DNA from: Triatoma infestans | Taxonomy: Eukaryota > Arthropoda > Insecta > Hemiptera > Reduviidae | NCBI GenBank assembly: GCA_011037195.1 | Contig: JAAEAF010006972.1 | Coordinates: forward strand, 1-64,000 | Direction: 5' to 3' | DNA length: 64,000 bases | Shown: positions 61,101 to 64,000 of the stretch, piece by piece | How positions within the stretch are numbered: the first letter of the stretch is position 1 | Layout of the letters: every line of letters begins with the position of its first letter | Translations under genes and position numbers: made by a program | Notes under the pieces: model-generated | Databases searched by the model: none | What the model saw: the letters and a program-made list of their open reading frames with translations, nothing else | What the model was told of the DNA's origin: nothing

Positions 61101-62875
61101 TTACATCGAGTCGCAGTGCCGATTTCATTTTTTAATCTTCTGAGATTCGTTGTCTTGCATAAAAGCAAGATCAATCATCTTTCTTAACAAGGCCAAACAA
61201 ACCAAAAAAAAAAAAAAAATGCTTTATCGAAAGCAGCACCTAGGTTTATTTTTATTATGCGAATTATACTACATATTCAAACTTTCTAGACTGCATTTGA
61301 AAAAGGACATGTGTTAACTATTCTTATTCATGACAAAGAATTGAGAATAACACCTGCATGTTATGATGATTGAAAATTGTGATTTAATTAAGAAGATATA
61401 CGGGGCTTTTACGGCTTAAATAGTTGAAAATATTTAGGTATTGGGATGTTACAACATTATTGAGACCACGATTATCTTATGTTGTAAACTTCATTCCTTT
61501 GTTATGTTAAGAAAATCCTTTTCAAATAGAAGTTCTCTACTGTATATTAAGCTTTAAGGTATAAATAAAATATGCTTTGAAAAAGTACATTCAAATAAAA
61601 TGCACTTTCTATCTTTTAGTACCGAAAGCGTACAGTCTACAAAAGAGTATAATTAAATTTTAGTAATTTATACATTTATTTTGTATTCCCTTTATTCAAT
61701 GTTTTAAAACTGTTTATTTATTTATTTTTTTAGCAGATTTCATTCTTTATTTTTCATTTTTAAATAGTATTTATTGTTTATAACTTTTATTGCATTAAAC
61801 CTAAATAGGTTTGTTAATAAGGGAAGCAAAAAAAAAAAAAAAAATAAAAGCAATACTTAATGCTATTAAGAAATTTATATTTAGAAATGAAAAATAAAAT
61901 ACAGATTTTTTCACATTAAAACTGCGATCTGCACGCCAGTTTTTTTTTCTTTTATTCTAATTGTCCTCAATATATTTTTGTTTTTAAGTTCTTATATCCA
62001 TTGGTGTTTTTACGTTTTTACAAAAATAGAGAAAAAATAATTTTCTTTCATAAATTCATTTTTTCATCCTGTGCTCTAATTCCCCAACTTTTGTCTCTTT
62101 TTTTTGTTTTGTTCTTAAATTCAGTTTTATTATAGTTTTGTGTGGATTCTGCATCAGGACAACGTTTGATGGCTTTCATTTTAGACAAAGATAATACTGG
62201 AAAAGATGAACCTCTTGGAAGGTATTCCATTTTGCTTTTTTCAAAAAAAAAAAAAAATTAGTTGAAAAAGAAATGAGAAATGTTCTTAAATATTTTCCTA
62301 TTGGTCTGATTTTGAATCGTTAATTATTTTTTACGCTATAAAAAATATATTGGAAAAGGTCCATCTATTTTAGCCCGGTAATTTTTTGTTTTTGATTTTG
62401 TCATATTAATTATTAATTCAAAATTAACTTTTTAACAAAGTTTTGCATGAATGTGGGTGATTTTGTTCTATTTTCAGCTCTTTTATTTTTAAAGCTTTAC
62501 ATTTTTTTTCTTTTTACCAAACAGTATTTTAAGTTTTTAATTTCAGTTTAAATGTTAATATTTGCTTCTAGCCTCTGCTTATTATTTTTATTGATTTGTT
62601 TCCAATTTTTTTTTCCCTCACAATTTTCACGATATAATTTTTGTTATTTTGATATTTGTCCAGAGCAACTGTTGAAGTTTATGGCGTTACACAAAAAGGA
62701 CAAATTGATACAGTAAGTATTTTGATCTGTTTCATAAAGCTGATATTGAATTGTAAAGTATCTAAACGAAATTATTTATTTGCAGTGGATATCGTTGGAA
62801 GAAGCCAAAACCGGTATGGTACATCTAAGAATGACATGGCTTCAACTTTCTGATAAAATTGCCGATTTGAAAGAA
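44538..62875 (+). CDS. Esyt2: Extended synaptotagmin (E-Syt2-like), 5' part of gene, 13 exons including three alternatives
   Basis: E-Syts are ER-anchored tethers at ER-plasma membrane contact sites; they carry glycerolipids through an SMP domain and bind the plasma membrane through calcium- and PI(4,5)P2-responsive C2 domains. Joined exons read in one frame: residues about 46-75 form the hydrophobic hairpin (VALVYLLGYFN, then WLIGPVVLSVL); residues about 107-305 form the SMP domain, opening with PAWVFFPDIERAEWVNK; C2A starts near residue 306 (GVLRVHVVEAKQL, GKGKSDPYAII) and runs to HLRMTWLQLSDK. The window yields 437 residues in the standard-length form. E-Syts have at least two more C2 domains, so the gene must continue past 64000. 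All junctions agree in phase. Start ATG at 44538 has A at -3 and G at +4. I cannot distinguish orthology classes within the family, so the symbol is a family-level call. Confidence 0.93.
44859..46654. other. E-Syt intron 1, 5' part
   Basis: AT-rich intronic DNA starting with a strong donor (gtaagtgttg). No alternative exon recognised. Confidence 0.6.
46655..47062 (+). mobile_element. LINE remnant with RNase H pieces, in E-Syt intron 1
   Basis: In patched frames: VYTEVSANRSKDTQIDSKQV (like the YTDGSAxxxxxxGG RNase H opening, with the catalytic Asp changed to Glu), then LDAEIEAIKQL (the catalytic-Glu helix, FxAExxAI) and MQDLARKGYLL (like the closing ADxLARKG). Interrupted by stops. A SINE begins immediately after it. 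Confidence 0.5.
47063..47303 (+). mobile_element. tRNA-derived SINE, best-preserved copy
   Basis: tRNA-like head with box A (ttagctcagtggtagggcgc, ~47071-47090) and box B (gggttcgaatcc, ~47113-47124), resembling an alanine tRNA start (GGGATTAGCTC). It continues into a non-tRNA body (ttcttcctaggagcctctac, ctgtagctagagaacgctgc, gaggccggct) and ends caacaatctac. The head lacks a proper acceptor stem and the body recurs at 2527 and 28152, so this is a SINE, not a tRNA gene. Confidence 0.88.
47320..48560 (+). repeat. CTTCCGG-family copy in E-Syt intron 1
   Basis: Starts gactttctcttactactgtt and ends near atttgttacgattgcaatag ttttctcttagagaaagt. Inside: gacgcacttccgggtaatga, taaccgaaaatgcgacttta, gtcgtttgagccgtttcc-like stretches, ctcaggtgacctcaaaacat. 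Like the copy at 36186 it is bounded by matching actttctcttac / gagaaagt motifs. Confidence 0.72.
48561..50190. other. E-Syt intron 1, 3' part
   Basis: A less AT-rich stretch at 48590-48800 with no recognisable product, then AT-rich DNA up to the exon 2 acceptor. Confidence 0.55.
50191..50232 (+). CDS. Esyt2: E-Syt coding exon 2 (42-nt small exon), start of SMP domain
   Basis: Encodes VFFPDIERAEWVNK, 14 residues, phase 0 on both sides. Acceptor is tttattccag, donor is aag|gtaagt. The upstream intron is 5.3 kb, the downstream intron 94 bp. The peptide is the family signature at the entry to the SMP domain, so it is real despite its length. Confidence 0.93.
50327..50467 (+). CDS. Esyt2: E-Syt coding exon 3, SMP domain
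   Basis: 47 codons, phase 0 to phase 0, from ILNQVWPNVNHYAKDLIKDV to FQKMRLGTI. Acceptor is tttctacag, donor is att|gtaagt. It continues the N-terminal helices of the SMP domain, including the typical IEPAVQ segment. Confidence 0.93.
50468..51655. other. E-Syt intron 3
   Basis: 1188-bp intron, AT-rich, starting gtaagt and ending catag. No embedded element recognised. Confidence 0.8.
51656..51732 (+). CDS. Esyt2: E-Syt coding exon 4, SMP domain
   Basis: Starts in phase 0 after ctgcatag and ends in phase 2 at tt|gtgagt. Encodes PPRVGGVKVYDKNVSRNEII and then MDMDI plus two bases of a Phe codon completed by exon 5. PPRVGGVKVY is a conserved E-Syt SMP strand. Confidence 0.93.
51962..52028 (+). 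CDS. Esyt2: E-Syt coding exon 5, SMP domain
   Basis: 67 nt; the first base completes the Phe codon, then YAGDCDISFTLGGLSGGIKD and FQ. Acceptor cattatag, donor cag|gtaatt. This is a lipid-groove strand of the SMP domain. Only 103 bp of intron follow, much of it a (TTA)n tract. Confidence 0.92.
52074..52128 (+). repeat. (TTA)n microsatellite ending at the exon 6 acceptor
   Basis: Roughly 17 TTA-like units with minor interruptions fill about half of the 103-bp intron 5 and run into attatttgcag. It replaces a normal pyrimidine tract. Confidence 0.95.
52132..52277 (+). CDS. Esyt2: E-Syt coding exon 6, SMP domain
   Basis: 146 nt, phase 0 in and phase 2 out. It reads IHGMVRVVMKPLIRTVPIVG, then GLQIYFLNNPTLDFNLVGVA and DLLDMPGL, matching the central and C-terminal SMP core (family form: FLxxPxLxFNLxG...DxPGLS). 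Acceptor attatttgcag follows directly on a (TTA)n tract; donor is ctt ag|gtaatt. Confidence 0.94.
52975..54440 (+). repeat. CTTCCGG-family copy split by a mariner, in E-Syt intron 6
   Basis: Left part 52975-53423 (gactttctctctcacttta, acatttccggtcaaccaatg, tagatgatagagacgtactt, cataatacctctaaaacaat); right part ~54290-54440 (gttgagaaattttgacttat, gattctctagtaacacccaa, agttttcagctttgtgcgat). The mariner at 53424-54293 lies between them. Confidence 0.75.
53424..54293 (-). mobile_element. Defective mariner transposon (internally deleted, frameshifted)
   Basis: The minus-strand transposase starts near 54127 (MASPLEYRTSEEQRSVVRIL), followed by the paired-type DNA-binding region (NVYKWVEQFKSGCVSVCGKQ, RSGRPVDVASS, DNRRITVVLIAEEVHRE). 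A shift lies near 54003 and another near 53810. Then ICARWVPRQLTDAHKES is joined directly to YSPDLA-like and RLLRGKHFQSNEEVKNQVQK sequence, ending with NVAGDYV. The part with the first two catalytic aspartates is gone. Right end: tgaccctcgta preceded by gtattgattaaataaaccgt, whose complement is at ~53437 on the left, so inverted termini remain. Full-length mariners are ~1.3 kb. Confidence 0.92.
54476..54596 (+). CDS. Esyt2: E-Syt coding exon 7, end of SMP domain
   Basis: The first base completes the Ser of GLS, then DMLRKIIVEQVSAMMVLPNK, LPIILSDTVPAQLLKFPEPQ. This is the C-terminal helix and tail of the SMP domain and the linker to C2A (family form: LVLPNRxxxPL...LxFPxPxG). Acceptor is atgatttacag, with a weak pyrimidine tract and a possible branch point ctaat near 54447. 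Transposon-derived sequence lies just upstream. Confidence 0.93.
54683..54853 (+). CDS. Esyt2: E-Syt coding exon 8, first half of C2A, ends at a GC splice donor
   Basis: 57 codons: GVLRVHVVEAKQLMKKDIGM, LGKGKSDPYAIITLGAET, FRTKTIDNTIEPKWDFWCE. It holds calcium loop 1 of C2A with the two expected acidic ligands (Asp in MKKD and Asp in KSDPY). Acceptor is ttttaacag. The frame requires a junction after GAG at 54853, where the intron begins gcaagt, a GC-AG donor with an otherwise strong match to U1. The only nearby GT (at 54848) would put the downstream exons out of frame. Confidence 0.9.
54854..55844. other. E-Syt intron before exon 9a
   Basis: 991 bp, AT-rich, starts gcaagt and ends atag. No element recognised. 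A frame with FWMDFSVYRIIKKKK near 55676 has no C2 signature. Confidence 0.7.
55845..55930 (+). CDS. Esyt2: E-Syt alternative exon 9a, second half of C2A, loop 3 version a
   Basis: 86 nt, phase 0 in, phase 2 out. Reads FPIHANTGQILNIRLLDYDE then SKKDSKLG plus tc, which exon 10 completes to Ser. It has the C2 loop-3 calcium pattern D-x-D...D (DYDESKKD) and the family LG turn. Acceptor is ggatgatatag, donor gatc|gtaagt. It matches exons 9b and 9c in phase and position, so it is one of three alternatives. No transcript evidence is visible here. Confidence 0.82.
55931..58836. other. E-Syt intron between exons 9a and 9b
   Basis: 2906 bp, AT-rich, containing a CTTCCGG-family fragment at 57500-57740. 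I found no further C2-like exon of the same phase. Confidence 0.7.
57500..57740 (+). repeat. CTTCCGG-family repeat fragment, between exons 9a and 9b
   Basis: Shows aaaaagtcgcgcttccagtt, ggtatcaacatatttaattt, gaaatagcattttagagcaa, gtttcaaaaatttgacacga and tttttctcacagcataagag aaagta at its end. Confidence 0.7.
58837..58934 (+). CDS. Esyt2: E-Syt alternative exon 9b, second half of C2A, loop 3 version b (longer loop)
   Basis: 98 nt, phase 0 in, phase 2 out. Reads AIVTSRRIQELRLTVWDWDP then KFPGVQNDDYLG plus ag, which exon 10 completes to Arg. Loop-3 aspartates are kept (DWD...NDD), but the stretch from the first Asp to the LG turn is 16 residues against 12 in exons 9a and 9c. Acceptor is accattttag, donor gaag|gtagac. 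It is clearly C2-like but differs most from the other two. Confidence 0.82.
59600..60230 (-). mobile_element. LINE remnant, C-terminal end, between exons 9b and 9c
   Basis: The minus strand reads QDQFVACFRMLATITLEKHV then RCKGIPENPTCALCSFVVM, resembling the end of LINE ORF2 (RLLTGHxxLxxHLxRIGIxxxPxCxLC), and further down HDDGIYIRKKK / YIGSKDAYSRNA. A piece ELEALTKEQYVLGIAVDESS lies at ~60130-60200 on the same strand. Decayed, family uncertain. Confidence 0.55.
60531..60737. mobile_element. Foldback element, between exons 9b and 9c
   Basis: Left arm 60531-60597 (ctggtattttatctgtcgta, gcatgcatattcctgttatt, cccgaccggtttcggatttc) is repeated inverted at 60671-60737 (gaaaatccgaaacctgtcag, gaattacaggaatgtgcata, ccacgacggataaaatacca). 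The spacer is ~75 bp. The gaccggtttcgg core is shared with the family at 6009-6300. Confidence 0.85.
60738..62135. other. E-Syt intron sequence before exon 9c
   Basis: AT-rich, with A-runs near 61204 and 61829. No coding signal recognised. Confidence 0.65.
62136..62221 (+). CDS. Esyt2: E-Syt alternative exon 9c, second half of C2A, loop 3 version c
   Basis: 86 nt, phase 0 in, phase 2 out. Reads FCVDSASGQRLMAFILDKDN then TGKDEPLG plus ag, giving Arg with exon 10. Calcium loop 3 is DKDNTGKD. Length and layout equal those of exon 9a, so these two look like a duplicated pair. Acceptor is attatag after a T-rich run, donor gaag|gtattc. It is the last alternative before the constant exon 10, 442 bp away. 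Confidence 0.85.
62664..62712 (+). CDS. Esyt2: E-Syt coding exon 10, C2A
   Basis: 49 nt: one base completing Ser/Arg from exon 9a, 9b or 9c, then ATVEVYGVTQKGQIDT. Acceptor is tttgtccag, donor aca|gtaagt. It is a late beta strand of C2A and constant in all predicted forms. Confidence 0.9.
62786..62875 (+). CDS. Esyt2: E-Syt coding exon 11, end of C2A
   Basis: 30 codons, phase 0 in and probably out: WISLEEAKTGMVHLRMTWLQ then LSDKIADLKE. The HLRMTWLQLS strand is the typical last strand of E-Syt C2A. Acceptor is tatttgcag. The donor gaa|gtatta is weak; read-through would add seven residues (VLFLSNY) before a stop at 62897, giving a possible short form ending after C2A. Confidence 0.87.
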
Positions 62876-64000
62876 GTATTATTTTTATCTAATTATTAAA
62901 TTAGTATTTATCTTTATAGCTTTTAACTAAATTCTGTGTTCATTGTTTTTTAAAATTAATATGCACCGTTTAATTAGATTATTATGGACCTTTTTCTGAT
63001 AGCGAATTAGGGACTTTTTCTGCTTATTCATAAAAAACAATGTTTGAATTAATTTATTTATAATGGCCTGAGTTTTTTCCCTTACTATCTTCTGATCAGA
63101 AGCAAAACCCCTCGGAGGAACAGAGACAAAGCATTCTTTCCCATACTTTAGGCCGTGGAAGTTCCCTATCATCTCTAAATTAGCAGTGCGCCAAAAACAA
63201 TAAAAAAAACTCCTTTGAAGTTTGAAGAATAAATTTCGAATTCAGAGGTGACCATACCCAATTATGTTTAACTAGCCCTCTGTTACTCTTGGGTTAATAA
63301 ATGAACAAGAGTTTAGGACATTAATTTCTTATTATTTAATTTGTTACGCCAAACTAAATATTGTTTGTACATAATTATATAATAATAATGGCCTATTACA
63401 ATTTCAGACCTATTACAATAAATTACATACAAAAGCTGCATGGACTAGCCCGCCTGCAGAGCTGACTCAACTAAAAATCATAAAATTCTTATTCAATATT
63501 AAAATAAAATATCATATAGCGGTACATACTTATAATTACATAATTACTTATAATACTTAATAAATGGTAATCTACTCTTCGCCTCTTTTCTACAGTCATC
63601 CTCCAGATTCTCATTTCTGTTTCCAAAATATAGTTTAAGGAATGCAGATTATTATCCCACAACCTAGTCAGATGATGGAGCTGTCTGTATTCCTGAACCT
63701 TCCTATGTTGGTGGCAAACTTCGGCATGTCTTCTCCTAAATTAAGAATACAGGGTCAGTAATTGAGATATTGGTGTTAATGCCAATTTTGCCAAATGCAA
63801 ATGTGAATACATTGTGAATATGGTGGAGCCTTAGGAATATGGTGTACCTCAGGTATGCACCATGGGAACACTTTTCCCCGCCTGACTCCAGTCGCTTGCT
63901 GGGTTTTCCCAAAGAGTATTGTTCAATCTACTCTGGCATCAACTAATCCTGTCGGATAAGTTAGGGACTAGCTTCAGTAACTTTTTTTTTTTTTAAATAT
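62876..64000. other. Start of a further E-Syt intron, to the window edge
   Basis: No further E-Syt exon (the linker to C2B and C2B itself) is recognisable. Less AT-rich stretches at 63080-63190 and 63640-63970 could be transposon remnants but show no clear family. The gene must continue to the right. Confidence 0.6.

Noticed and set aside
62927..63172. 81-codon minus-strand frame containing GNFHGLKYGKECFVSVPPRG
   Set aside because: The first third looks protein-like, but the rest is low-complexity AT-driven sequence and no family or splice site could be assigned. It may be a transposon scrap.
1..64000. CRISPR arrays, operons, ribosome binding sites, prophage
   Set aside because: Regularly spaced short repeats with unique spacers are absent, genes are split by introns, and the transposons are eukaryotic, so bacterial feature types do not apply.

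Overview
This is eukaryotic, strongly AT-rich, intron-rich DNA. Insect-type retroelements (Jockey-like LINEs), mariner, a tRNA-derived SINE, foldback/MITE elements and the protein family of the one clear gene point to an arthropod, most likely an insect. I cannot name the species; a hemipteran-like genome is only a guess.

Region 1-44.3 kb holds no gene I can defend. It is a graveyard of transposable elements: remnants of non-LTR retrotransposons (9.2-10.2, 29.4-30.3, 34.1-34.65 and 37.6-38.5 kb), Tc1/mariner-like and possibly Harbinger transposase fragments, a ~557-bp TIR element (31.5-32.06 kb), foldback elements (3.35-4.06, 6.0-6.3 and 12.8-13.05 kb), and many copies, in both orientations, of one AT-rich non-coding repeat. 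I call that repeat the CTTCCGG family after its recurring cacttccggtt motif. Two weak candidate exons (337-585 minus, 29086-29202 plus) are listed with low confidence.

Region 44.3 kb to the right edge is a plus-strand extended synaptotagmin gene (E-Syt/Esyt2 type), truncated by the window end. I could place 13 coding exons with matching phases. They encode the N-terminal membrane hairpin, the whole SMP lipid-transfer domain and the first C2 domain (C2A), 437 residues in the standard-length form. Later C2 domains must lie beyond 64000.

The most interesting signal is three alternative exons (55845-55930, 58837-58934, 62136-62221). Each encodes the same C2A segment carrying calcium-binding loop 3. 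Each starts in phase 0, ends in phase 2 and is 2 mod 3 long, so only inclusion of exactly one keeps the frame. The shared upstream donor is a GC site (GAG|GCAAGT) instead of GT. One gene could thus make three E-Syt versions with different C2A loops, one of them four residues longer in the loop. Introns of this gene also carry LINE, SINE, CTTCCGG-family, foldback and broken mariner insertions, one ending about 35 bases before an exon.
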